From JAPUME01 sp964605715 (GTDB taxonomy: Bacteria; Acidobacteriota; Terriglobia; UBA7540; JAPUME01), in the NCBI GenBank assembly GCA_964605715.1, contig CAZSDV010000033.1, positions 1 to 24,185 of the forward strand: a stretch of DNA of 24,185 bases, written 5' to 3'. The stretch's first letter is position 1; every line of letters begins with the position of its first letter. Shown in pieces: positions 8,024 to 15,386 of the stretch. Position numbers and translations under genes: made by a program. Under the pieces are notes generated by a model. It saw only the letters and a program-made list of their open reading frames with translations. It was not told the origin of the DNA and ran no database searches.

Positions 8024-8794
8024 TCAAGATGACCTCTTCAGATCCTCTATGAGGGCCTTTTCAGGAGAATCAAGATGAACCCGGTCCAGAAGGTCAGGTC
8101 TTGCTTTGAGAGTATTTTCTATAGCTTTCCGACGTCGCCATTCACTAATATCTTTGTGATTCCCTGACATCAAGACCGAGGGCACTGCCCAACCGCGAAA
8201 TTCTACGGGCCGAGTATACTGCGGGAAATCGAGCGCACTGATCGAGGCGCTCTCTCCAGGGCGACCTTTAGGCGTGAAGGATTCGGTCTTTGCTGATTCT
8301 TTGTTTCCAAGTACGCCTGGCAGGAGCCGTACTACCGAGTCTAGCACGACACAGGCGGCAAGTTCTCCTCCACTCAAAACGAAATTTCCTACTGAAAGTT
8401 CATCGGTTGCCAGATGTTTGGCCACCCGCTCATCTACTCCTTCATAGCGCCCACAGATCAACGCAACCCTTTTTTCTTCTGTTAGGCGGACTGCATGTGT
8501 CTGGTCAAACAGGCGGCCGGTGGCCGAGAGTAAGATTACAGGAAAGTTTTGTTCGCTAACACTCTGCCTGAGAGCTTCAATGGCAGCAAAGATGGGCTCA
8601 GGTTTTAGGACCATTCCTGGTCCTCCACCGAAAGGTCGGTCATCGATGGTGCGATGTCGGTCATGGGTGTAATCTCGAAGATCATGGATCGTTGCCAACG
8701 CCTGCCCATCCATTAAGGCTCGCCTCACCATGCCGTGTTCAAGAACGCTGGAAAAGAAGTCTGGAAAGATGGTAAAGATATCAAAAGCGATCAT
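8024..8794 (-). CDS. trmD: tRNA (guanine37-N1)-methyltransferase
   Basis: Methylates G37 next to the anticodon using S-adenosylmethionine, which prevents +1 frameshifting. SPOUT fold, 256 residues. Motifs: FTIFPDFF, YTHDRHRTIDDRPFGGGPGM (42-61), CGRYEGVDERV (114-124), the trefoil-knot region VLSGGELAA and LLPGVLGN, then PQYTRP and SGNH (210-213). Residue 137 is Asn in SVGNFVLSGGE where the family usually has Asp (GDYVL). It lies between rimM and rplS as in most bacteria; the ATG at 8794 is 51 bases after rimM. Confidence 0.97.
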   Translation of the reverse strand: MIAFDIFTIFPDFFSSVLEHGMVRRALMDGQALATIHDLRDYTHDRHRTIDDRPFGGGPGMVLKPEPIFAAIEALRQSVSEQNFPVILLSATGRLFDQTHAVRLTEEKRVALICGRYEGVDERVAKHLATDELSVGNFVLSGGELAACVVLDSVVRLLPGVLGNKESAKTESFTPKGRPGESASISALDFPQYTRPVEFRGWAVPSVLMSGNHKDISEWRRRKAIENTLKARPDLLDRVHLDSPEKALIEDLKRSS

Positions 8795-8845
8795 GAATTT
8801 TTTCCCCGCAGGTCCAAACTTGCATCTCTTTATTCACGGTTCCAC

Positions 8846-9469
8846 TTATTTTTTGGACTTATTTATGCCAGCAAGCTCTTTTGGCAAATCAACTTCAATG
8901 GTCCGCGCGCTTGTGTCTATCTTCCTGCAAATCGTTTCGGCAAAAGGAATCAGGAGCTCCCCTTCAGAGCTTTTTACTATTAGCAGGTCAACTCCACCCG
9001 TATGCTTGAATCCTTCAATGGTACCTAGTTTTTTTGAACCTTCCTGAGTGTATTCAAGAACATTACAGCCCACCAACTCGTAGTGGTAATAGTGGTTAGG
9101 AGGCGCTGGAACTCGCTCCTCTCGAGGTATGACTACTTGATAGTCGCGCAAGCGCTCAGCCTCGCTAATTGTGTCTACACCTTGAAACTTAAGAATAATT
9201 TTTCCCTTGTGGGGCCATGCTTTTTCTAGACGCCTGATCTGAGGAGGTTCAGTTCCCACGGCAAGAAAAGCATTCTTTAGGGACTGGAAGCGGTCAGGAA
9301 ACCCCGTCAGAATTTCCGCTGCGACCTCACCGCGGCGACCCTGAGGCCGGGTAATTCGCGCAATAGATAGAAATTTTGGCTCCCCTGGATTATCAGCGCC
9401 CTCTTTGGAATGTATACTAGCCATTGTTTTTTGAGGATCCATTTCCAACGAGGAATTAGCGTTAATCAA
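8846..9469 (-). CDS. rimM: ribosome maturation factor RimM
   Basis: Binds the 30S subunit through S19 and helps fold the 16S rRNA 3' domain. The core reads LSIARITRPQGRRGEV (RimM N-terminal barrel), then LKFQGVDTISEAERLRDYQVVIP, and a PRC-barrel C-terminal half (HYYHYELVGCNVLE, GTIEGFKHTGGVDLLIV, LLIPFAE). The 207-residue frame begins with TTG at 9469 and is longer than usual. ATG codons at 9442 and 9424 are equally possible, since none has a clear ribosome site; the core starts near residue 33. Operon neighbours khpA upstream and trmD downstream support the call. Confidence 0.94.
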   Translation of the reverse strand: MINANSSLEMDPQKTMASIHSKEGADNPGEPKFLSIARITRPQGRRGEVAAEILTGFPDRFQSLKNAFLAVGTEPPQIRRLEKAWPHKGKIILKFQGVDTISEAERLRDYQVVIPREERVPAPPNHYYHYELVGCNVLEYTQEGSKKLGTIEGFKHTGGVDLLIVKSSEGELLIPFAETICRKIDTSARTIEVDLPKELAGINKSKK

Positions 9470-9575
9470 CAGCTCTATCTTTCCACCCAGCTTTCATCAA
9501 CCAAACATGTAAGAATACTAAGCTCTGGCCGAGTCTACTTTAATGCACGTATTTGTTCCTGATGGGTGCCAAGAG

Positions 9576-9806
9576 CTACTCAAGGATTTCTAGGGTAAAA
9601 CGCCTCTTCATTTTAATACCAACAGCTTCCAGGACCATGCGGATTGATCGGATCGTGCGACCTTGTTTTCCAATCAATCTCCCTTTATCGCTAGGATGGA
9701 CGCGGAGCTTGAGTAGCGTGGCCCGTTCTTTTTGCACGGAGTGGACGACAACCTCTTTAGGATTGTCCACAAGGCCCTTGACGACGGATTCGATAAGCTC
9801 TTTCAA
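9576..9806 (-). CDS. khpA: KH-domain RNA-binding protein KhpA
   Basis: Small KH-fold RNA-binding protein (76 residues). In Gram-positive bacteria KhpA pairs with KhpB (EloR/Jag) and affects cell length and ribosome assembly. The diagnostic KH loop GRLIGKQGRTI (GxxGxxG type) is at residues 42-52. The TTG start at 9806 has an AGGAAAG site at the right distance. It sits in the usual place between rpsP and rimM. On the coding side the gap to rpsP contains the assembly gap, so the true distance is not known. Confidence 0.93.
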   Translation of the reverse strand: MKELIESVVKGLVDNPKEVVVHSVQKERATLLKLRVHPSDKGRLIGKQGRTIRSIRMVLEAVGIKMKRRFTLEILE

Positions 9807-9844
9807 TTCTTTCCTGTCTTCTTCCGGCGGCTGTTAAAGGCAAT

Positions 9845-9861
9845 GGGGCCTTTCCTGCCCC
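9845..9861 (-). other. GC-rich hairpin between rpsP and khpA
   Basis: GGGGC, 7-base loop, GCCCC: a 5-base GC stem about 40 bases upstream of the khpA start. No U-run follows it, so it is not a standard terminator. It may affect processing or readthrough in the operon. Weak evidence. Confidence 0.3.
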
Positions 9862-9922
9862 GTCAAGCTTGAACCTTATTAGTTCGCGATGATGAAGTTT
9901 CCCATTCAATCTCCTGGCTAGG

Positions 9923-9932
9923 NNNNNNNNNN
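9923..9932. other. assembly gap (10 N)
   Basis: Ten Ns in the rpsP-khpA intergenic region, 23 bases beyond the rpsP stop. Ten is a conventional placeholder, so the true length is unknown. Gene order on both sides matches the standard operon, so the join is probably correct. Confidence 0.99.
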
Positions 9933-9955
9933 CGCGGTCAAGCCCAGCTATGCAG

Positions 9956-10213
9956 TCATGCTTGAGATTGTTGTTGGGTTGTAAGTTCTTTTTTCAATAA
10001 ACCACGAACTGTATCTGAAGGTTGCGCCCCGCGCTTTATCCAGTGCTCGGCCCGCTCTCGGTTCAAGACAACTTCCGCTGGCTCAAGACGAGGATTGTAA
10101 TGGCCCAGAATTTCTATGCAGCGTCCGTCACGCCTCTTTTCGCGGTCAATAACAACAATACGATAGTGTGGTTTTTTCTTCGTTCCCGTTCTAAATAATC
10201 TTATTCGTAACAA
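9956..10213 (-). CDS. rpsP: 30S ribosomal protein S16
   Basis: Ribosomal protein of the 30S body. The 85-residue product shows LRIRLFRTGTKKKPHYRIVV, the EILGHYNP motif and the C-terminal WIKRGAQPSDTVRGLLKK stretch typical of S16. The start is TTG at 10213, preceded by AGGAGAG at good spacing; S16 normally begins M-V/L-R-I-R-L, which fits this start exactly. It lies 49 bases after ffh, as in many bacterial operons. Confidence 0.97.
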   Translation of the reverse strand: MLRIRLFRTGTKKKPHYRIVVIDREKRRDGRCIEILGHYNPRLEPAEVVLNRERAEHWIKRGAQPSDTVRGLLKKELTTQQQSQA

Positions 10214-10262
10214 TGAACTCTCCTATTCGGATTCGCCCCGTTTTAGCCGGGACGAAAATAAT

Positions 10263-11615
10263 TTACCCTGAGGGTAGAATTCCTCTCATGGGTGGTTTCA
10301 TGCCAGTAAAACCTTTCCTCAGTCCCCGTCCGAGCGACTGCATTACCTTTGTCATTTGCACAAATTGTTTTAGTAGTTGATTAACATCCTGAACTGATGT
10401 ACCGCTGCCCCGTGCGATGCGCTTGCGTCGCTTACCGTTGATGATGCGATGATTTATTCGTTCTTGCTGTGTCATCGAATTAATAATAGCTTCGACGCGG
10501 ACCAGCTGTCCTTCATCCATGGCAGCCTTTGGGATCTTTTTCATCGGTCCCATGCGTGGAAGCATACCCATAATCTGGTCGAGCGGCCCCATGCTTCGAA
10601 TTTGCTTCATTTGGTCACGGAAATCTTCCAGGTTGAAACTGTTTGTCCGGACCTTTTCTTGGAGTGAAAGGGCTTTTTCTTTATCGATAAGTGATTCGGC
10701 CTTTTCAATCAAACTTATTACATCACCCATCCCAAGAATTCGCGACACCATTCGCTCAGGGTGGAAAACTTCTAGTGCGTCGTAGCTTTCACCTACACCA
10801 ACAAACTTGATCGGTTGGCCAGTGACATTATGGATGGAGAGTGCTGCGCCACCGCGTGCATCACCGTCAAGTTTAGTTAGGACCACGCCGGTGACGCCGA
10901 GCTGATCATGAAACTGTTTTCCACTACGAACAGCGTCCTGTCCCATCATTGCGTCGGCGATAAACAGGACCTCGCTTGGACGAAGGTCAGCGCACAACTG
11001 ATCGAGCTCTTTCATTAATTCTTCGTCAATGTGGAGGCGGCCAGCACTGTCGATCAGTAATACATCGTGGCCACGGTCGGCGGCATCATTGCGGGCTGCG
11101 CGAGCCAGAGCCAAAGGTTCATCTAACCCTTCATTGGAGAAGCAGGGAATTCCGATTTCTTTCCCAATGATGGCCAATTGCTCCTGAGCAGCTGGACGTC
11201 TGATATCCGTAGAGACCAGCATGGGGTGCTTGCCCATTTTTTCGAGCCACTTAGCAAGCTTACCGGCTGTTGTATTCTTGCCACTCCCCTGAAGGCCAAC
11301 CAAAAGGAACACCGAAGGTGTCTCACGAGAGTATGTAATCTGCGAGACTTTGTGGCCTAGGAGGTCAATTAGCTCGTCACGGACAATGCGAATAACTTCC
11401 TGGCCGGGCGTGAGCTCTTTCCGCACTGTTTCCCCAAGTGCGCGAAGGCGAATACGTTCCAGTAGATCTTTGACTATCGTGAAGTTGACATCCGCCTCGA
11501 GTAAAGCAATGCGAACCTCGCGCAGCGTGACATCCAGAGACTCCCTGGAAAGGGTCCCTTCCATGCGAAGCACCTTAAAGATCCGCCCAAATTTTTCCTG
11601 TAGAGCCTCGAACAT
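10263..11615 (-). CDS. ffh: signal recognition particle protein Ffh (SRP54)
   Basis: GTPase that binds 4.5S RNA and signal sequences and delivers ribosomes to FtsY at the membrane. I place the start at ATG 11615 (MFEALQEKFG, the usual Ffh N-terminus, with AGGGA upstream), giving 450 residues; an in-frame TTG at 11639 would add eight. N domain about 1-95; GTPase domain with G1 GLQGSGKN (107-114), DIRRPAA, DSAGR (G3), TKLDGDARGG (G4) and GVGE; M domain with MGPLDQIMGMLPRMGP and the RNA-binding GSGTSVQDVNQLL. The G1 motif has Asn114 where Thr is expected (see findings). First gene of the ribosomal operon. Confidence 0.96.
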   Translation of the reverse strand: MFEALQEKFGRIFKVLRMEGTLSRESLDVTLREVRIALLEADVNFTIVKDLLERIRLRALGETVRKELTPGQEVIRIVRDELIDLLGHKVSQITYSRETPSVFLLVGLQGSGKNTTAGKLAKWLEKMGKHPMLVSTDIRRPAAQEQLAIIGKEIGIPCFSNEGLDEPLALARAARNDAADRGHDVLLIDSAGRLHIDEELMKELDQLCADLRPSEVLFIADAMMGQDAVRSGKQFHDQLGVTGVVLTKLDGDARGGAALSIHNVTGQPIKFVGVGESYDALEVFHPERMVSRILGMGDVISLIEKAESLIDKEKALSLQEKVRTNSFNLEDFRDQMKQIRSMGPLDQIMGMLPRMGPMKKIPKAAMDEGQLVRVEAIINSMTQQERINHRIINGKRRKRIARGSGTSVQDVNQLLKQFVQMTKVMQSLGRGLRKGFTGMKPPMRGILPSG

Positions 11616-11758
11616 TTCAACTTTCCCTAATGGCCACAATCCAAACTTTTTAGTGAGAAGCTACCTTGAAAGGGCTCAGAAATTTCTGGCTGCCCTGACC
11701 GGTAGCAGAGAACCAGATTATTCCTGGTCCAATTTCCATGGTAAATATCGAGCGATCC

Positions 11759-11788
11759 ATTCTATGGTGGAGTGAAGACAAAAGGCAA
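11759..11788 (-). promoter_or_regulatory. possible promoter of the ffh operon
   Basis: On the minus strand TTGCCT (11783-11788) and TAGAAT (11759-11764) are 18 bases apart, about 145 bases upstream of the ffh ATG. Both boxes match consensus in four or more positions. The rest of 11616-11894 shows no convincing gene. Confidence 0.35.
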
Positions 11789-11795
11789 GCAGAGA

Positions 11796-11813
11796 GGCAG
11801 GGATAAGCCTGCC
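11796..11813. other. 6-bp GC-rich hairpin between the lipoprotein gene and ffh
   Basis: GGCAGG, 6-base loop, CCTGCC. It lies about 80 bases after the stop of the upstream lipoprotein gene and just before the ffh promoter candidate. Neither side has a U-run, so it is at best a weak or factor-aided terminator separating the two transcripts. Confidence 0.35.
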
Positions 11814-11894
11814 CTATCTATAAGGCTTCGAACGGACACGCTTGAGGTCATGGCCCATTACCTGAATTTTCCTCTATCTACGAAGGAACCTGAT

Positions 11895-12329
11895 TTAGTG
11901 GTGAAGAAATACATCCAGGATGACATTGCTGGTACTTAAGATCAAAGCATGGTTTCCTAGAAAGGCGTGCCAGGCCCCAGGAGGAAGGGTTCTCAGTTGT
12001 GCCTTGAGTGATTTCGGGAACGCCTTTAATTTTTTTTGGAGGTCAGGAGAAAGCTTATTGTTGCGACGGAGTTTTCGCCTAAACCCTGAGGGCAGTTGGT
12101 TTTTTCCTAGCAGTTCAAACGAAAAGCTATTTTGATTTTCTTGGGTAAACTTTACGATGATTATTCGGTCGCCAGAGGAAAAAGATGTTGTATTTGATGC
12201 CCGGGTTGATAGAGGTTTGGACTGAGTGGGAAAGTTAAGGCTGTGTTTTGGAAGTCTAGCTCTTTGCTGGCAACCCCAAGCAAAAACCAGTGCTCCCATC
12301 CCGATACAGATCAAAAGGTGTTCCCTCAT
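11895..12329 (-). CDS. putative small lipoprotein with LPPG-type repeat segments
   Basis: 144 residues. The N-terminus is a signal sequence ending in FAWGC (Cys20), an imperfect lipobox because Trp occupies position -2. A Ser/Thr-rich linker follows. The C-terminal half has the spacing of periplasmic proteins with repeated 'LPPG...L' units (RcnB-like): QLPSGFRRKL, KLSPDLQKKL, TLPPGAWHAFLGN and a closing NVILDVF. The function is unknown; RcnB itself affects nickel/cobalt export, but that role should not be carried over. ATG at 12329 has AGGA upstream. It lies 24 bases after the HIT gene and is probably cotranscribed with it. Confidence 0.68.
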   Translation of the reverse strand: MREHLLICIGMGALVFAWGCQQRARLPKHSLNFPTQSKPLSTRASNTTSFSSGDRIIIVKFTQENQNSFSFELLGKNQLPSGFRRKLRRNNKLSPDLQKKLKAFPKSLKAQLRTLPPGAWHAFLGNHALILSTSNVILDVFLHH

Positions 12330-12353
12330 CCAATTTTCCTATGCTTGATTTAT

Positions 12354-12707
12354 TTATCCTGGTGGCCAGGCCAAGGAACGCCCACCAAGCAGATGCAAAT
12401 GAATATGGAGGACGGACTGGCCAGCAGCTGCACCGGTGTTGATTATAGTTCGAAAGCCACTTTTGTCGATTCCTCTTTCACGTGCTAGTCTCGCTGCAAT
12501 TTTCTGGAGGTGACCAAGCACAGGCTCATCTTCAGTTTTCGCCTCGTTTAAAGAGGTTAAATGCTTCTTGGGAATCACTAGAATATGAGTCGGTGCCTCA
12601 GGGTTAATATCTTCGAAGGCCAAGGTGGTGTCATCATCATAGACGATTGTGGCAGAAATATTTTTACTGACGATACGGCAGAAAAGACAGTTAGTTTTGT
12701 TGTTCAT
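12354..12707 (-). CDS. HIT-family nucleotide hydrolase (Hint-like)
   Basis: Histidine triad protein of the Hint branch, which hydrolyses phosphoramidates such as AMP-lysine and aminoacyl-adenylates. The 117-residue length is typical. Visible are the N-terminal CLFCRI zinc-type pair (Cys7, Cys10), FEDINPEAPTHILVIPKKH, the triad HIHLHLL (His101, 103, 105) followed by GGR, and the C-terminal WPPG of the family. The ATG at 12707 is preceded by GGAAAG. It is followed closely by the lipoprotein gene; its upstream neighbour rlpA lies 80 bases away on the same strand. Confidence 0.95.
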   Translation of the reverse strand: MNNKTNCLFCRIVSKNISATIVYDDDTTLAFEDINPEAPTHILVIPKKHLTSLNEAKTEDEPVLGHLQKIAARLARERGIDKSGFRTIINTGAAAGQSVLHIHLHLLGGRSLAWPPG

Positions 12708-12787
12708 ATTTTTCTTTCCAATTATGGACTTTTTTCATCAACAAAGGTCTAGTGAGCCTATTTTGGTGTTGCGTTGTGGGGAATATT

Positions 12788-13579
12788 TTACCGCTCACCT
12801 CTCCAATCCAGCGTTACGATGAACGGTTTAAGACGTCTTCTTTGCAGCTTCCTCTTAAGTTGCTTTGCCTGAGTAACCGTTCGAATTTCTCCTACCCTTA
12901 CTCGATAAAAAATTTGGCCACCATGGTTAAAGGGTTCTACAAACACAGGTGAGAATGCTCGCTGGAGCTTGTTCTGGAGCTGAACGGCGTTTCGTTGCAT
13001 TTTGAAAGAACCCACTTGAACTGAATAGCGTGTCTGGGGGGGCAGTTTTAGAATTTGTAGGTGTACCGGAGCAATACCGGACATGTTAATGGCCTGTGCT
13101 GCCGCGTAGGAGAGGTCAATAATACGCCCCTTGACGAACGGACCACGATCATTAATTCTGACTTTTATTCTTTGGCCATTTTTCAGGTTATTAACCATGA
13201 CTTCAGTGCCGAAGGGTAGGGTCTTATGAGCTGCCGAGATGTTGTACATGTCGTAGATCTCTCCATTGGCAGTTCGACGTCCGTGAAAAGGATCTCCATA
13301 CCAAGAAGCGATACCTTTTTCATTTTGTATCATGCGGGCAGTGCTAGGGATAGCGGAGGGAACTGCAATAGGGACGGGCGGCGGGATAGTACGTGGCCGG
13401 CGGTCGAGACGGCGAGCGCCACATCCCGTCAAAGTGAGAAAGATTGCCGCAAGGGTGAGACTTATCTTTAAAAAGGTTCTAATCCTTTCCACCTTGCCTT
13501 TGCCTAGCACCTCTTCCACTCCATAATTTCTTTCTTTTTCTGACTCTATTTTTTTTCCCAATCGGTCAGCAAGTTTCAC
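12788..13579 (-). CDS. rlpA: RlpA-family septal lytic transglycosylase with SPOR domain
   Basis: Outer-membrane-type lipoprotein. RlpA of Pseudomonas cuts denuded glycan strands at the septum. Order: lipoprotein signal ending LTLTGC (Cys53), Pro-rich linker (about 63-80), double-psi beta-barrel (about 88-176) with ASWYG, HGRRTANGE, AAHKTLPFGT (His118) and INDRGPF (Asp144), then a SPOR domain (about 185-256, YSVQVGSF) that binds denuded glycans. The longest frame starts at GTG 13579 with AAAGGA upstream, but leaves 29 charged residues before the signal peptide. GTG codons at 13507 and 13492 give a normal 24-29-residue signal and may be the true start. Confidence 0.93.
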   Translation of the reverse strand: MKLADRLGKKIESEKERNYGVEEVLGKGKVERIRTFLKISLTLAAIFLTLTGCGARRLDRRPRTIPPPVPIAVPSAIPSTARMIQNEKGIASWYGDPFHGRRTANGEIYDMYNISAAHKTLPFGTEVMVNNLKNGQRIKVRINDRGPFVKGRIIDLSYAAAQAINMSGIAPVHLQILKLPPQTRYSVQVGSFKMQRNAVQLQNKLQRAFSPVFVEPFNHGGQIFYRVRVGEIRTVTQAKQLKRKLQRRRLKPFIVTLDWRGER

Positions 13580-13796
13580 CGGTCCTTTCGCATTTCCTTT
13601 TACTGCCTGGCCGGGCTCACCGACCTATTTCTGGTGGATTTTTCCAAATACCCATCCTTCAGCAAAGAGATTGGGGTATCGCTCCTACTTACCATGCTAC
13701 CATCCTCACTTGCTGGAGGGAGCTCTAGTTCCGTCCTGGCTTCGACCAATGTTATTGTACTGGTCGAGGCATTCCGGGACAAACAGATTTCCTGGA

Positions 13797-13825
13797 TTGC
13801 CAGTTTTTGAGGTAGCCTGTAGAAG
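13797..13825 (+). promoter_or_regulatory. possible promoter for the rhomboid gene
   Basis: TTGCCA (13797-13802), 17-base spacer, TAGAAG (13820-13825); the -35 matches consensus in five of six positions. It would give a leader of about 20 bases. The remainder of 13580-13852 separates divergent rlpA and the rhomboid gene and shows no clear gene. Confidence 0.4.
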
Positions 13826-13852
13826 TGGGCAGGGTATTTTGCGATAAAAGCC

Positions 13853-14785
13853 ATGAAGCTTTCCCCAAAACTTTACTTTATGTTGGAGCGCCTTCGCCGT
13901 GACATGGCGGAGTGGTGGAGGGGAATTTTCTACCGTGCTGAACGAGATACAACATCGAATCACATGTGCCCTTCTTGCCGGGCTCTGATTAGCCGTGAAG
14001 ATTCCAAATGTCCCATGTGTGGAGTAGACCTCAGGATTATTGCTTCTCGGAGTGCGTCACCGGACATGCTCGGAGGGGTTTTTCCTATGTCTTTGACTGC
14101 CACCTCGGCACTAGCGACCATTAATATTGGGCTTTATGTCTTGACGTTGTACCTTAGTTTTCGGACAGCTCAGTTAGAAATGACTGGCGCTCCTGGTTTT
14201 GGGGGAATTCGCATCGATACGCTGGTTGATTTTGGTGCCAAGTGGGGTCCAGGAATTCTACAAAATGGTGAGTGGTGGAGACTGGTAACGGCTACATTCC
14301 TCCACGGCAACCTAATGCATATAGGGTTCAATATGTGGGTTTTGCTCGATATGGGTCCGCAGGTAGAGGAACTATTCCAAACCCCAAAGTTCCTTGTGAT
14401 GTATCTAGTGGCAGGTATCAATGGTTTTTTGCTGAGCTTATTCTGGAATCCTGGCGGCGTCTCAGTCGGAGCTTCCGGGGCCATTCTTGGGTTGGTGGGG
14501 GTTTTAATTGGTGCGAGTTTCCATCATGGCCATACGGGTGCAACTTATCGTGCGTCGCTGGTCCGCTGGTTTATTTACATCTTGATCTTTGGACTTTTCT
14601 TGCGCGTGGATAATGCTGCTCATATTGGCGGGATCGCTACAGGAGCACTTTTTGGCTATCTGATTCCCGAAGGGAAACCAAAAACACTTTCTGAGGAAAA
14701 GCTCTGGAATTCTCTGGCGATTATTTCAGTCCTGATTATGGCAGCATCGTTTGCCTTTATGGCCCTCGCATATGCCAAAGGGTAA
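13853..14785 (+). CDS. rhomboid-family intramembrane serine protease with N-terminal zinc ribbon
   Basis: Polytopic membrane protease that cuts substrates within or near the bilayer. 310 residues. A cytoplasmic N-terminal segment carries a CPSC...CPMC zinc ribbon (Cys39, 42, 53, 56). The rhomboid core follows from about residue 80 with six or more hydrophobic segments: GEWWRLVTATFLHGNLMHIGFN (L1 motif and Asn160, residues 139-160), GASG with the nucleophile Ser208 and AHIGG with the catalytic His257. A last hydrophobic helix lies at about 286-306. Both catalytic residues are present, so it is probably active. It is flanked by genes on the opposite strand and stands alone. Confidence 0.93.
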   Translation: MKLSPKLYFMLERLRRDMAEWWRGIFYRAERDTTSNHMCPSCRALISREDSKCPMCGVDLRIIASRSASPDMLGGVFPMSLTATSALATINIGLYVLTLYLSFRTAQLEMTGAPGFGGIRIDTLVDFGAKWGPGILQNGEWWRLVTATFLHGNLMHIGFNMWVLLDMGPQVEELFQTPKFLVMYLVAGINGFLLSLFWNPGGVSVGASGAILGLVGVLIGASFHHGHTGATYRASLVRWFIYILIFGLFLRVDNAAHIGGIATGALFGYLIPEGKPKTLSEEKLWNSLAIISVLIMAASFAFMALAYAKG

Positions 14786-14831
14786 CTTTCGGTAATCCTA
14801 ACCTTTTCCCTCAAATTCGATTTAGAGTGAC

Positions 14832-15386
14832 TTACACTTTCGTGCGTGAGTGTGTCCTCCAGAGGATCAGGTAATGCACGCCAGATAAAAGGGTCATTCC
14901 AGCTGCCAGGTAAATGGAAGGTGTTTTGAGGGGGGCAGCAAAGCTAGCCCAAGTTGTGTTGGAGGCAAGAGCTAATAGTAAAACAGACATTTGGCTTACG
15001 GTGGAAACCTTCCCAAATACGGAGGGGGGGAATGGACGAAATCCAGCTACCAGGCTAATGAGGAGGGCTATTGCGAGTATCCCCAGATCTCGCGTGAGAA
15101 CAAGAATACTTAGCCACCAGGGGAGAATTTGATGGGAGGAGAGAATTAAAAATCCGGTAACCAGCAGAATCTTGTCTGCAATTGGATCAAGGGCTATACC
15201 AAAGGAAGTTTCCTGTTTAAAGTAGCGTGCAACTAACCCATCAGCCATATCACTGAGGGTAGCTGCAACTAGCACCAATAATGCCCAGTCGTACCGGGAT
15301 GACAGCACAAGAGCTGCGAAAAGAGGTACGAAGAGCAGGCGAAGGATGGTGATTTGATTGGCCGGACTTAAGATACTACTAGTCAT
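14832..15386 (-). CDS. pgsA: CDP-alcohol phosphatidyltransferase, probably phosphatidylglycerophosphate synthase
   Basis: Integral membrane enzyme that moves a phosphatidyl group from CDP-diacylglycerol to an alcohol. 184 residues with about five hydrophobic helices. The family motif D-x2-D-G-x2-A-R-x8-G-x3-D-x3-D is complete: Asp46, Asp49, Gly50, Ala53-Arg54, Gly63, Asp67 and Asp71. The N-terminus (SPANQITILRLLFVPLF) is typical of PgsA, which uses glycerol-3-phosphate and leads to phosphatidylglycerol and cardiolipin. Another alcohol acceptor cannot be excluded. The ATG at 15386 lacks a clear ribosome site. Convergent with the rhomboid gene, 46 bases away. Confidence 0.88.
   Translation of the reverse strand: MTSSILSPANQITILRLLFVPLFAALVLSSRYDWALLVLVAATLSDMADGLVARYFKQETSFGIALDPIADKILLVTGFLILSSHQILPWWLSILVLTRDLGILAIALLISLVAGFRPFPPSVFGKVSTVSQMSVLLLALASNTTWASFAAPLKTPSIYLAAGMTLLSGVHYLILWRTHSRTKV

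Noticed and set aside
11616..11894. Search for the 4.5S SRP RNA next to ffh
   Set aside because: No GGTCCGGAA/GCAGG-type tetraloop core was seen on either strand; only an unrelated 6-base hairpin.
13600..13854. 84-codon minus-strand frame between rlpA and the rhomboid gene
   Set aside because: It begins inside the rhomboid start region, has no ribosome site or recognisable motif, and would occupy the divergent promoter region.
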